Shown here piece after piece: positions 1 through 8,051 of a DNA stretch of 36,306 bases. The notes under the pieces were generated by a model that saw only the letters and a program-made list of their open reading frames with translations, was not told where the DNA came from and searched no databases. Each line of letters starts with the position of its first letter. The first letter of the stretch is position 1. Source of the DNA: Streptomyces silaceus (GTDB lineage: Bacteria; Actinomycetota; Actinomycetes; Streptomycetales; Streptomycetaceae); NCBI RefSeq assembly GCF_001419745.1, contig NZ_LIRJ01000088.1, positions 1 to 36,306 on the forward strand, in the 5' to 3' direction. A program made the translations under genes and the position numbers.

Positions 1-3000
1 TCCGCCAGATCGCCGACCAGGCCAGCTCCCAGATCGCGTCGGCCAGTTGGGGATCCGGGACGTCCGGGTGGGTGGTGGCGCGGACCTGGTCGGCGATCTG
101 GCGGAAGAACAGGCCGTATCCCCCGGAGAGGGTGTCCAGGACCGACTGGTGCAGGGCGGTGAGCTCCAGGGGGTGAGGTGGTGGCAGGAGCAGGGGTGCG
201 GCGTCGGCGAGGTAGAGGGAGACCCAGCCGTCCTTGCCCGGCAGGGAACCAGCACCCGCCCAGATCACCTCGCCGGCCGAGGTCAGCTCGTCGAGCATCG
301 CCGGGTGGTAGCCCGCCACGCGTGACGGCAGGACGAGCTTCTCCAGCGCGGAGGCGGGAACCGTGGCGCCCTGCAGCTGTTCGACGGCGCGCACCAGACC
401 GTCGATGCCCCGCAGGCCGTGCCCGCTCAAGTGCTGCCACTGGGGCAGGAACTGGGCGAGCGCGGCCGGTGGCACCGGCTCCAGTTCGTGCCGCAGGGCC
501 GCGAGGGAGCGGCGGCGCAGACGGCGCAGGACGGCGGCGTCGCACCACTCCTGGCCGATGCCCGCCGGGTGGAACTCGCCCTGGACGACACGGCCGTTGG
601 CCGCGAGGCGCTGCAGCGCGCCCTCGGTGACCGCGACCCCGAGGCCGAAACGGGCGGCGGCCGTGGCGGAGGTGAACGGTCCGTGGGTGCGCGCGAAGCG
701 GGCGAGGAGGTCGCCGAGGGGATCCTTGACCGGCTCGGTGAACGCCTCGGGGACGCCCACGGGAAGGGCCGTGCCGAGGGCGTCGCGCAGACGGCCCGCG
801 TCCTCGATCGCCGCCCAGTGGTCGGCGCCGGCGACGCGCACCCGGATGACGCGGCGGGCCGCCGCGAGCTCCTCGGCCCACCCGGGCTCGGCGCCCCGCT
901 CGGCCAGCTCGGCCTCGGTCAGCGGTCCCAGGAGCCGCAGCAGGTCGGCGACGCCCTCGGAGTCCTTGACGCGACGGTCCTCCGTGCGCCACTGGAGCTC
1001 CTGCTCCAGCTCGGTGAGGACGTCCGCGTCGAGTAGCTCCCGCAGCTCCGCCTGGCCCAGCAGCTCCGCGAGCAGCCGCGAGTCCAGGGAGAGCGCGGCC
1101 GCGCGCCGCTCGGCGAGCGGGGAGTCGCCCTCGTACAGGAACTGGGCCACGTACCCGAACAGGAGCGAGCGGGCGAAGGGCGAGGGCTCGGGGGTGGTGA
1201 CCTCGACGAGACGGACACGGCGGGACTCGATGTCACCCATCAGTTCCGTCAGGCCCGGTACGTCGAAGACGTCCTGGAGGCATTCCCTGACCGCCTCCAG
1301 GACGATCGGGAACGAACCGAACTCGCTCGCCACCTCCAGCAGTTGCGCCGCGCGCTGGCGCTGTTGCCACAGCGGGGTGCGCTTGCCGGGGCTGCGGCGC
1401 GGCAGCAGCAGCGCGCGGGCGGCGCACTCGCGAAAGCGCGACGCGAACAGCGCCGATCCGCCCACCTGGTCGGTGACGATCTGGTTGACCTCGCCCTTGT
1501 CGAAGGCGACATCGGCGGCGCCGACCGGGGCCTTCTCGGAGTCGTACTCCATGGAGGGAGCCGTGGGTTCCTGGTCGAGGAGGTCCAGGCCCATCAGGTC
1601 GGCGTCGGGCAGCCGCAGCACGATGCCGTCGTCGGCGTGCATGACCTGCGCGTCCATGCCGTACCGCTCGGTGAGGCGGGCACCGAGGGCCAGGGCCCAC
1701 GGCGCGTGCACCTGGGCTCCGAAGGGGGAGTGCACGACGACCCGCCAGTCGCCCAGCTCGTCGCGGAACCGCTCGACCACGATCGTGCGGTCGTCCGGGA
1801 TGTGGCCGCAGGCCTCGCGCTGCTCGGTGAGGTACGCCAGGACGTTGTCGGCGGCCCAGGGGTCCAGGCCAGCCGCGAGGAGCCGCTCGCGCGCGTCCTC
1901 CTGCGTCAGCGCGCCGACCTCCCGGAGGAAGGCGCCGAGCGCCCGGCCCAGTTCGAGCGGGCGGCCCAGCTGGTCGCCCTTCCAGAAGGGCAGGCGTCCG
2001 GGGACGCCCGGGGCGGGGGAGACGAGGACGCGGTCGCGGGTGATGTCCTCGATGCGCCAGGAGCTCGTGCCGAGCGTGAAGACGTCGCCCACGCGCGACT
2101 CGTACACCATCTCCTCGTCGAGTTCGCCGACGCGGCCGCCGCCCTTCTTGGGGTCGGCGCCCGCGAGGAAGACCCCGAAGAGGCCGCGGTCGGGGATCGT
2201 GCCCCCCGAGGTGACCGCGAGACGCTGTGCCCCGGGGCGCCCGGTGACCGTCCCGGCGACGCGGTCCCACACCACGCGCGGGCGCAGCTCCGCGAAGGCG
2301 TCCGACGGATATCGGCCCGCGAGCATGTCCAGGACGGCCGTGAACGCCGACTCCGGGAGCGAGGAGAAGGACGCCGACCGGCGCACCACCGCCAGCAGGT
2401 CGTCGACCTGCCAGCTGTCGAGCGCGACCATCGCCACCAGCTGCTGGGCCAGCACGTCCAAGGGGTTGGCCGGGACGCGCAGGGACTCGATGGCGCCGGT
2501 CCGCATCCGCTCGGTGACGACGGCGGCCTGGACGAGGTCCCCGCGGTACTTGGGGAAGACGACTCCGGTGGAGACCGCGCCCACCTGGTGGCCGGCCCGG
2601 CCCACGCGCTGGAGTCCGGACGCGACGGACGGCGGCGACTCGACCTGCACGACCAGGTCGACCGCGCCCATGTCGATGCCCAGCTCCAGACTGGAGGTGG
2701 CGACCACGGCCGGCAGCCTGCCCGCCTTCAGGTCCTCCTCGACCTGCGCGCGCTGCTCCTTGGAGACCGAGCCGTGGTGGGCGCGGGCCAGGACCGGTGG
2801 CGCGCTCTTGGCGGCGCCCGACTCGGCCATCAGCTCCGCGGGGGAGTGGTCCTCGGGGAGCGCCTCGCCGGTCGCCCTTTCGTACGCGATCTCGTTCAGG
2901 CGGTTGCACAGGCGCTCGGCCAGGCGGCGGGAGTTGGCGAACACGATCGTGGAGCGATGTGCCTGCACGAGGTCGGTGATGCGCTCCTCGACGTGCGGCC

Positions 3001-3835
3001 AGATCGACGGGCGCTCGGCCGCCGGCCCGGCGCCGTCACCGGCGTCGGTCACCGGGGAGCCGCCCAGCTCTCCGAGGTCCTCCACCGGCACCACTACGGA
3101 GAGGTCGAACTCCTTGCCGGACGGTGGCTGGACGATCTCCACCTTGCGCTGGGGCGAGAGATACCGCGCGACCTCGTCCACGGGGCGCACGGTCGCCGAC
3201 AGGCCGATGCGGCGCGCGGGCCTCGGCAGCAGCTCGTCGAGACGCTCCAGGGACAGGGCCAGATGGGCGCCGCGCTTGGTGCCCGCCACCGCGTGCACCT
3301 CGTCCAGGATCACCGTCTCGATGCCGGTCAGGGCGTCCCGAGTGGCGGAGGTGAGCATCAGGAACAGCGACTCGGGGGTGGTGATCAGGATGTCCGGCGG
3401 GCGCGTCGACAGGGCCCGGCGCTCGGCCGCGGGCGTGTCGCCCGAGCGGATGCCGACCCGCACCTCCGGCTCGGGCAGGCCGAGGCGCACCGACTCCTGG
3501 CGGATGCCGGTCAGCGGGCTGCGCAGATTGCGTTCGACATCGACCGCGAGGGCCTTCAGCGGCGACACGTACAGCACGCGGCACCGCTTCTTCGCGTCGG
3601 CCGGCGGCGGCGTCGACGCCAGCTGGTCGAGCGCGGCGAGGAAGGCGGCCAGGGTCTTGCCGGAGCCCGTGGGCGCGACGACCAGCACGTCGGACCCCTC
3701 GGCGATCGCCTGCCACGCGCCGGCCTGGGCGGAGGTCGGCGCGGAGAAGGCACCGGTGAACCAGCCGCGGGTCGCGGGCGAGAACCCGTCGAGGGCGCGG
3801 TGGGCGCGAGGAGCGCTGGACGCGGAGCTGACCAT
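1..3835 (-). CDS. lhr: Lhr-family ATP-dependent helicase (3' end outside window)
   Basis: Large superfamily 2 helicase. Lhr proteins of actinobacteria are ATP-dependent 3'-5' DNA or RNA:DNA translocases linked to DNA repair. The minus-strand frame is open from the ATG at 3835 to the window edge, 1278 codons, so only the C-terminal part is missing (family members are usually about 1500 residues or more). Visible motifs are Walker A APTGSGKT at residues 54-61, the Walker B/DEVH box at 178-181 followed by the Lhr-typical AVAGTKRG, and the motif IV-like stretch TIVFANSRRLAERL near residue 300. The ATG lies 6 nt after a -10 hexamer, so the mRNA is probably leaderless, which fixes the start. It is preceded by 385 nt of non-coding DNA with an 8-bp tandem repeat. 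Family assignment is firm; the biological role is inferred from the family and from the promoter type. Confidence 0.95.
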   Translation of the reverse strand, partial: MVSSASSAPRAHRALDGFSPATRGWFTGAFSAPTSAQAGAWQAIAEGSDVLVVAPTGSGKTLAAFLAALDQLASTPPPADAKKRCRVLYVSPLKALAVDVERNLRSPLTGIRQESVRLGLPEPEVRVGIRSGDTPAAERRALSTRPPDILITTPESLFLMLTSATRDALTGIETVILDEVHAVAGTKRGAHLALSLERLDELLPRPARRIGLSATVRPVDEVARYLSPQRKVEIVQPPSGKEFDLSVVVPVEDLGELGGSPVTDAGDGAGPAAERPSIWPHVEERITDLVQAHRSTIVFANSRRLAERLCNRLNEIAYERATGEALPEDHSPAELMAESGAAKSAPPVLARAHHGSVSKEQRAQVEEDLKAGRLPAVVATSSLELGIDMGAVDLVVQVESPPSVASGLQRVGRAGHQVGAVSTGVVFPKYRGDLVQAAVVTERMRTGAIESLRVPANPLDVLAQQLVAMVALDSWQVDDLLAVVRRSASFSSLPESAFTAVLDMLAGRYPSDAFAELRPRVVWDRVAGTVTGRPGAQRLAVTSGGTIPDRGLFGVFLAGADPKKGGGRVGELDEEMVYESRVGDVFTLGTSSWRIEDITRDRVLVSPAPGVPGRLPFWKGDQLGRPLELGRALGAFLREVGALTQEDARERLLAAGLDPWAADNVLAYLTEQREACGHIPDDRTIVVERFRDELGDWRVVVHSPFGAQVHAPWALALGARLTERYGMDAQVMHADDGIVLRLPDADLMGLDLLDQEPTAPSMEYDSEKAPVGAADVAFDKGEVNQIVTDQVGGSALFASRFRECAARALLLPRRSPGKRTPLWQQRQRAAQLLEVASEFGSFPIVLEAVRECLQDVFDVPGLTELMGDIESRRVRLVEVTTPEPSPFARSLLFGYVAQFLYEGDSPLAERRAAALSLDSRLLAELLGQAELRELLDADVLTELEQELQWRTEDRRVKDSEGVADLLRLLGPLTEAELAERGAEPGWAEELAAARRVIRVRVAGADHWAAIEDAGRLRDALGTALPVGVPEAFTEPVKDPLGDLLARFARTHGPFTSATAAARFGLGVAVTEGALQRLAANGRVVQGEFHPAGIGQEWCDAAVLRRLRRRSLAALRHELEPVPPAALAQFLPQWQHLSGHGLRGIDGLVRAVEQLQGATVPASALEKLVLPSRVAGYHPAMLDELTSAGEVIWAGAGSLPGKDGWVSLYLADAAPLLLPPPHPLELTALHQSVLDTLSGGYGLFFRQIADQVRATTHPDVPDPQLADAIWELAWSAIWR

Positions 3836-3841
3836 GCCCCC

Positions 3842-3864
3842 ATCGTGCACCCCGCCACTGACAA
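3842..3864 (-). promoter_or_regulatory. RecA-NDp/PafBC-type DNA-damage promoter of lhr
   Basis: On the minus strand TTGTCAGTGGC (3864-3854) is followed by 6 nt and CACGAT (3847-3842); the ATG of lhr is 6 nt further on. The 11-mer and its spacing to the -10 are identical to the motif before recA in this window. That motif class (tTGTCRGTG-N8-TAnnnT) is known to drive LexA-independent DNA-damage induction, under PafBC in mycobacteria. Use at lhr here is inference. The -10 keeps only the conserved A2 and T6. Confidence 0.75.
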
Positions 3865-4005
3865 TGGCGGCGACCTGCGTAAACGAGGCCGCCTCGGCGG
3901 GGCCGCGGTCGGCTGGTGCCTGCGGTGGATCGCGGGCGGATGCTCGTGCGGCGCGGTGTCCGCGGTCAGTCGCGGGCGGTCGCTCGCTCGGCGGCGGTCG
4001 TTCGT

Positions 4006-4077
4006 CCTGGACGCCTGGACGCCTGGACGCCTGGACGCCTGGACGCCTGGACGCCTGGACGGCAGGACGCCAGGACG
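4006..4077. repeat. 8-bp tandem repeat, unit CCTGGACG, 7 exact plus 2 degenerate copies
   Basis: Seven perfect copies of CCTGGACG run from 4006 to 4061, followed by GCAGGACG and CCAGGACG to 4077. The array is the main feature of the 385-nt gap (3836-4220) between lhr and the upstream toroid gene; apart from the lhr promoter I see nothing else there. The unit length is not a multiple of three and no gene covers it, so it is a non-coding microsatellite-like tract likely to vary in copy number. It is not a CRISPR array because it has no spacers. Confidence 0.95.
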
Positions 4078-4220
4078 GCGGGGCTCGTCTCGGCGCCTTC
4101 GCGCCGGTGCCGCGCGAGCTTGCGGGCCGACCCGGCATCCGCACACGGTCGCCGAGCCGCTCGGCGGCCACCGAGGCGGAGGAGGCGGTGAGCCCGCCTT
4201 CTCCCCGGCCGGCGGTGTCC

Positions 4221-5186
4221 TCAGGCGATGGTCCGCCCGTACGCCCTGAGCGTGCGCAGCGCCTCGATGGTGACGATCGGGCGCGCCTCCAGGGCCGTGC
4301 CCGGCGCCCACTGGCGCCAGCGGATCGGCCAGCCGCCGTCCTCCCGCTGCTCCCGCGTCAGGAAGTCCAGCGAGCGTTGCATCTCCTCGTCGGTGAACCA
4401 CGCGCGCGCGAGGGACTCGGGCACCTTCGCGTAGTCGTGCGGGAAGTGGTGCTCGCCCGCCGCGTAGCCGGGCGCCACCGGATACGCGTCCAGGTTCTCC
4501 GGATCGAGGGCGGCCAGGCGCTGCTCGCGCACGAGGCGGCCCAGGCGGTCGGCGGCGGCCTGTGCGCGCGGGCGGTCGGGTGCGCCGTCGAGGAAGGCGA
4601 CGGCGGCTTCGATCTCGTACGGATGGGTCTTCTCGAGCGATTCGACGGCCGCCCAGCAGAAGTCCGTGGCCCGGAAGAGCCAGGCGTGCCAGACCTCGTT
4701 GCGGTGCAGCAGGCCCACCACGGGGCCGGTGGCGAGCAGTTCGCTGGGCGGGTCGTCGACGATCGGCACGAACGGCGCGGAGGGGTAGCCGCGCTGGCTG
4801 GGATGGATCGCGGGAAGGGCACCTTCGGGCGTCGACACCGAGGTCAGATAGCGGCATACGCGCTCCACCCGCTGCCCGCCGCAGCGCCGGATCGAGTCCA
4901 GCACGCGCAGCGCGTGCCCGGTGTGCAGAGGCTGGCTGACGGGACCGCGCAGATCGGGTTCGAGCGCGTAGCCGTACCCGCCGTCCGCGGTGGCGTACGA
5001 GGTCAGGGCGGTCTCGACCGCGTCGGCGGCCGGGGTGTCGCCCGCGCCGTCGAGGAAGTGGTACGCGAACCGTCGCTGCTCGAGGATCCGCGCGGTGAGC
5101 CAGACGAAGTGCTCGGCGCGGGCGAGCGGGGAGGGCGCCGCGTCGGGGGAGTGCACTGGGTCGGGGGATGCTCCGGTTTCGGCCAT
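4221..5186 (-). CDS. predicted alpha/alpha-toroid (terpene cyclase/prenyltransferase-fold) protein, 321 aa
   Basis: Function unknown. The sequence has repeated helical segments with QW-like elements of the alpha/alpha-toroid fold: DGGYGYALEPDLR followed by a HTGHALRVLDS helix, and near the C-terminus QREDGGWPIRW. No DXDD or other cyclase catalytic motif was recognised, so catalysis should not be assumed. There is no signal peptide or membrane segment. The start at 5186 is chosen because a -10 hexamer TACGGT (5198-5193) lies exactly 6 nt upstream and no Shine-Dalgarno sequence is present, which fits a leaderless transcript. It lies upstream of lhr on the same strand, but the 385-nt gap and lhr's own promoter argue against an operon. 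Confidence 0.8.
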   Translation of the reverse strand: MAETGASPDPVHSPDAAPSPLARAEHFVWLTARILEQRRFAYHFLDGAGDTPAADAVETALTSYATADGGYGYALEPDLRGPVSQPLHTGHALRVLDSIRRCGGQRVERVCRYLTSVSTPEGALPAIHPSQRGYPSAPFVPIVDDPPSELLATGPVVGLLHRNEVWHAWLFRATDFCWAAVESLEKTHPYEIEAAVAFLDGAPDRPRAQAAADRLGRLVREQRLAALDPENLDAYPVAPGYAAGEHHFPHDYAKVPESLARAWFTDEEMQRSLDFLTREQREDGGWPIRWRQWAPGTALEARPIVTIEALRTLRAYGRTIA

Positions 5187-5192
5187 GTTCCG

Positions 5193-5220
5193 ACCGTAGG
5201 ACGGAAAGCGTTTCCGGCAA
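5193..5220 (-). promoter_or_regulatory. promoter of the toroid gene with an internal palindrome
   Basis: The minus strand reads TTGCCG (5220-5215), a 16-nt spacer, TACGGT (5198-5193), 6 nt and then ATG. The perfect palindrome CGGAAA-gcg-TTTCCG (5202-5216) lies between the -35 and -10, where a bound repressor would block transcription. It resembles LacI-family operators in general form; the regulator is unknown. Confidence 0.5.
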
Positions 5221-5266
5221 GCCCCCTGGGGCCCGGCTGCACTCTCAGGGGCGCGATACTGGAGGC

Positions 5267-5461
5267 ATGCGGTTGACGGTCTTCTGGCAGCGGATGGCGG
5301 ATCACTTCGGAGCGGGGTACGCCGATTCCTTCGCGCGCGATCACGTGATGACGGAGCTGGGCGGGCGTACGGTCCACGAGGCGCTGGACGCGGGCTGGGA
5401 GGCCAAGGACGTCTGGCGCGCGGTGTGCGCGGCCATGGACGTACCGGCCGAAAAGCGCTGA
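5267..5461 (+). CDS. DUF3046 family protein, 64 aa
   Basis: Small conserved actinobacterial protein of unknown function, often encoded close to recA. The sequence starts MRLTVFWQRMADHFG and includes RDHVMTELGGRTVHEAL, both typical of the family, and it has the usual full length of about 60-70 residues. There is no signal or membrane segment. GGAGG ends only 1 nt before the ATG, too close for normal use, whereas a -10-like GATACT (5255-5260) ends exactly 6 nt before it, so the transcript is probably leaderless. It is divergent from the toroid gene across an 80-nt shared promoter region. Confidence 0.88.
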   Translation: MRLTVFWQRMADHFGAGYADSFARDHVMTELGGRTVHEALDAGWEAKDVWRAVCAAMDVPAEKR

Positions 5462-5561
5462 CCCAGGACAGAGCCCGTCGCCGTCGGAGGGCGCCACGCG
5501 CGCGTGGCTGCGTCACGAGTCGGTTTCTACGATCGTCCCAAGATGCGGGGGCGGCGGCCGA

Positions 5562-5584
5562 TTGTCGGCAGCGTGGGCGACACT
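5562..5584 (+). promoter_or_regulatory. possible RecA-NDp-like promoter of the AI-2E-family gene
   Basis: TTGTCGGCAGC (5562-5572), 6 nt, GACACT (5579-5584), then 6 nt to the GTG at 5591. The architecture matches the lhr promoter in every spacing, but the motif is weaker: GCA replaces GTG and the -10 keeps only A2 and T6. It supports 5591 as a leaderless start. Confidence 0.4.
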
Positions 5585-5590
5585 TGCCCC

Positions 5591-6865
5591 GTGGCACCGA
5601 CAGATGAGACCGCGCAGGTCACCCAGGACACCGCTTCGCCCGGCACGACGCCGCCCGCGCAGCCCCCCGCCGGGGCCGAGGCAGGGCGCGGCGCCCGCAT
5701 GCCGCGCTGGCTGCCGCGTGCCATGGTGCTCGCCCTCGCGTTCATCGCCTGCTTCCAACTGGGCAGTTGGGCGTTCCACCAGCTCACCGGGCTGCTGATC
5801 AATGTCCTGATCGCGTTCTTCCTGGCACTCGCCGTCGAGCCGGCGGTGAGCTGGATGGCGGCGCGCGGGCTGCGCAGGGGCTTCGCCACGTTCCTGGTGT
5901 TCCTGAGCGTCGTGATCGCGGGCGCGGGCTTCGTCACGCTGATGGGCTCGATGCTCGCGGGCCAGATCGTCGACATGGTCGAGGACTTCCCCGACTACCT
6001 CGACAAGGTCATCAGCTGGATCAACCAGACGTTCCACACGGACCTCTCCCGCGTCGAGGTCCAGGACAGCCTGGTCCACTCCGACTGGCTGCAGAAGTAC
6101 GTGCAGAACAGCGCCAGCGGCGTCCTGGACGTCTCCGCGCAGGTCCTCGGCGGTCTCTTCCAGCTCCTGACCATCCTGCTGTTCTCGTTCTACTTCGCGG
6201 CCGACGGGCCGCGGCTGCGGCGGGCGCTGTGCTCGGTGCTGCCGCCGGCCAGGCAGGCCGAGGTGCTGCGCGCCTGGGAGATCGCGGTCGACAAGACCGG
6301 CGGCTATCTGTACTCGCGCGGCCTGATGGCGCTGATCTCCGGGATCGCGCACTACATCCTGCTCCAGGCCCTGGACGTGCCCTACGCGCCCGTGCTCGCC
6401 GTGTGGGTGGGTCTCGTCTCCCAGTTCATCCCCACCATCGGCACGTACCTGGCGGGCGCCCTGCCGATGCTGATCGCCTTCACGGTCGATCCCTGGTACG
6501 CGCTCTGGGTGCTGACGTTCGTCGTCATCTACCAGCAGTTCGAGAACTACGTGCTGCAGCCCAAGCTGACCGCCAAGAGCGTGGACATCCATCCCGCGGT
6601 CGCCTTCGGCTCGGTCATCGCGGGCACGGCGCTCCTCGGCGCGGTCGGGGCGCTCATCGCGATCCCCGCAGTCGCGACGCTGCAGGCCTTCCTCGGGGCG
6701 TACGTGAAGAGGTACGACGTGACGGACGACCCTCGGGTGCACGGCCACCGGCGCCGTGGCGGGGCGACCCTCCTCGCGCGCGTGCGGGGCGCGCTGCGGG
6801 GGCCCAACCGTCCGGGAGCGGCACCGCGGTCCGACGCGGAGCCCGAGCGGGACGGCGACCGGTAG
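5591..6865 (+). CDS. AI-2E family (PerM/YdiK-type) transporter, 424 aa
   Basis: Polytopic membrane protein of the AI-2E exporter/PerM superfamily. Members export various small molecules or ions; the substrate here cannot be read from sequence. After a charged N-terminus of about 40 residues there are two membrane segments, then a third, a long extracytoplasmic region with DFPDYLDKVISWINQTF, and a C-terminal block of hydrophobic segments containing VSQFIPTIGTYLAG and ENYVLQPKLTAKSVDIHP, which are family hallmarks. A basic tail of about 50 residues follows. The GTG at 5591 is preferred; in-frame starts at 5504 and 5543 would add 29 or 16 poorly conserved residues. The gene ends 28 nt from the convergent membrane gene. 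Confidence 0.88.
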   Translation: MAPTDETAQVTQDTASPGTTPPAQPPAGAEAGRGARMPRWLPRAMVLALAFIACFQLGSWAFHQLTGLLINVLIAFFLALAVEPAVSWMAARGLRRGFATFLVFLSVVIAGAGFVTLMGSMLAGQIVDMVEDFPDYLDKVISWINQTFHTDLSRVEVQDSLVHSDWLQKYVQNSASGVLDVSAQVLGGLFQLLTILLFSFYFAADGPRLRRALCSVLPPARQAEVLRAWEIAVDKTGGYLYSRGLMALISGIAHYILLQALDVPYAPVLAVWVGLVSQFIPTIGTYLAGALPMLIAFTVDPWYALWVLTFVVIYQQFENYVLQPKLTAKSVDIHPAVAFGSVIAGTALLGAVGALIAIPAVATLQAFLGAYVKRYDVTDDPRVHGHRRRGGATLLARVRGALRGPNRPGAAPRSDAEPERDGDR

Positions 6866-6893
6866 GCCGGTCGGGGAGAGTGGCCGGGGGCGG

Positions 6894-7682
6894 TCAGGAG
6901 GAGAGGGCGCCCCACACTCCGGCGCCGAGGACAGCCACTCCGTAGAGGCCGACCGCCACGGTCAGCACGCGCCACCGCGTCCGCTCGCTCCAGGAGGTGC
7001 GGGACAGCAGCCAGGCGAGGGCGGGCAGCACGAGGACGGCGTGCAGGCTCACTCCATGCAGCGGCTTGAGCGGTGTCGTGGAGGCGTACGCGTCCTCCTG
7101 GTGGCCGGTCCTGGTCAGGTACACACCGCGGGCGATCATGGCCGCGCCCGACGCCAGCGCGACGAGCAGTACGGCGAAGCCGGACCGCAGCGCGAGCGGC
7201 ATTCCCAGGGGGCCGTCAGGCCGCCTCCTGAAGGAGATGACCGCGAACGCCGAGAGCAGGACGACGAGGATCCCGCCGCCGACCGCGAGCGCCATGGACA
7301 CCGCGGAGTCGAAGCCGGTCTCCATGTTGAGATGCGAGGGCACGCGGCGCCATGCCTGCAAGGTGATCCCGCCGACCTCCAGCACGCAGTCGGCGGCGAA
7401 CAGGACGAGTAGCGCGGTCCGTACCCGTCGGCTCATCCGCAGGTACGAGGTCACCCAGGTGACCGCGATCAGCGTCACACCGAAGGACAGCCCGAACGTC
7501 ACGGGCTTCCGCCAGGAGACGGGTCCTTCCCAGGGGCCGCCGTCGACCGCGAAGACCACGAGATGCGTCAGGCCCGAGAGGACCAGAGCGGCACCGATCA
7601 CATGGCCGAGGCGTTCGGCGGGGCGCAGGGACGGCAGGGACGCGCGGCGCACGCCCTCTCCCGCCCCGAAGCGGGTATCCAT
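6894..7682 (-). CDS. hypothetical membrane protein, 262 aa
   Basis: Not recognised as a named family. About seven hydrophobic segments are visible (near residues 27-46, 62-80, 88-108, 127-150, 166-185, 212-230 and 236-258), with short basic loops such as RMSRRVR and SFRRRPDG. A conserved-looking stretch WRKPVTFGLSFGVT precedes the second segment and STTPLKPLHGVSLHA precedes the sixth. The ATG at 7682 is chosen because it starts just before the first hydrophobic region; an upstream in-frame start at 7859 would run into the recA promoter. No clear ribosome binding site is seen. It is divergent from recA across 369 nt. Confidence 0.72.
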   Translation of the reverse strand: MDTRFGAGEGVRRASLPSLRPAERLGHVIGAALVLSGLTHLVVFAVDGGPWEGPVSWRKPVTFGLSFGVTLIAVTWVTSYLRMSRRVRTALLVLFAADCVLEVGGITLQAWRRVPSHLNMETGFDSAVSMALAVGGGILVVLLSAFAVISFRRRPDGPLGMPLALRSGFAVLLVALASGAAMIARGVYLTRTGHQEDAYASTTPLKPLHGVSLHAVLVLPALAWLLSRTSWSERTRWRVLTVAVGLYGVAVLGAGVWGALSS

Positions 7683-7852
7683 GAGGACAGCCTGGCGAGA
7701 ACGCGGCCGAGGGGCGTCCTCCGGCCGAAGACACCGGCCGTACGCCCGCGGAAGTAGCCCCGGAACGGACCGGCGGTTGGAGGTCCTGCGGTCGCGTGGT
7801 CCCACGGGCGCCCAGGGTGTCGCCCGCGGCGTGCCGCGCTTGACACCAAAAT

Positions 7853-7866
7853 CGAACATCCATTCT
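7853..7866 (+). promoter_or_regulatory. LexA (SOS) box in the distal recA promoter
   Basis: CGAACATCCATTCT fits the actinobacterial LexA box (CGAAC-N4-GTTCG type), with a degenerate right half. It sits downstream of a consensus -35 TTGACA (7840-7845), within the spacer toward a weak -10 around 7863-7869, so bound LexA would block this promoter. It is the classical SOS control of recA. Confidence 0.8.
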
Positions 7867-7953
7867 TATGAGGTGTCCGACGGCGATCTTCCGGGGGTCC
7901 GACAGGGATCCCTGGGACGCTCCGGAGGATTTCGGGGGAGGGATTGCCTCGAG

Positions 7954-7962
7954 TTATCCACA
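7954..7962 (+). promoter_or_regulatory. isolated perfect DnaA box in the recA upstream region
   Basis: TTATCCACA matches the canonical DnaA box exactly. It lies between the SOS promoter and the proximal recA promoter. It is a single site, so it is not an origin. Regulation of recA by DnaA is speculative and chance occurrence is possible. Confidence 0.35.
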
Positions 7963-7985
7963 GGCTGGACGGGCGTCGGGGCGGA

Positions 7986-8008
7986 TTGTCAGTGGCAGGC
8001 GTTAGCGT
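7986..8008 (+). promoter_or_regulatory. RecA-NDp (PafBC-type) promoter of recA
   Basis: TTGTCAGTGGC (7986-7996), 6 nt, TAGCGT (8003-8008). This is the LexA/RecA-independent DNA-damage promoter motif described for recA of Streptomyces and mycobacteria. Transcription would start near 8015, giving a leader of about 37 nt before the recA ATG. Confidence 0.85.
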
Positions 8009-8051
8009 CTTTGACGTGAAGCGATCGACTCAAGCAAACCGGGTGGAACCC

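Noticed and set aside
4006..4077. Possible CRISPR array.
   Set aside because: The 8-bp units are contiguous with no spacers and no cas genes are present.
363..5276. A 1637-codon plus-strand open frame opposite lhr and the toroid gene, with other long plus-strand frames nested in it.
   Set aside because: The translation is Arg/Ser/Ala low complexity with no domain, and the opposite strand encodes clear Lhr motifs. It is an antisense shadow typical of high-GC DNA.
7954..7962. Possible replication origin because of the perfect DnaA box.
   Set aside because: Only one box is present, with no cluster, AT-rich unwinding region or dnaA/dnaN neighbours.
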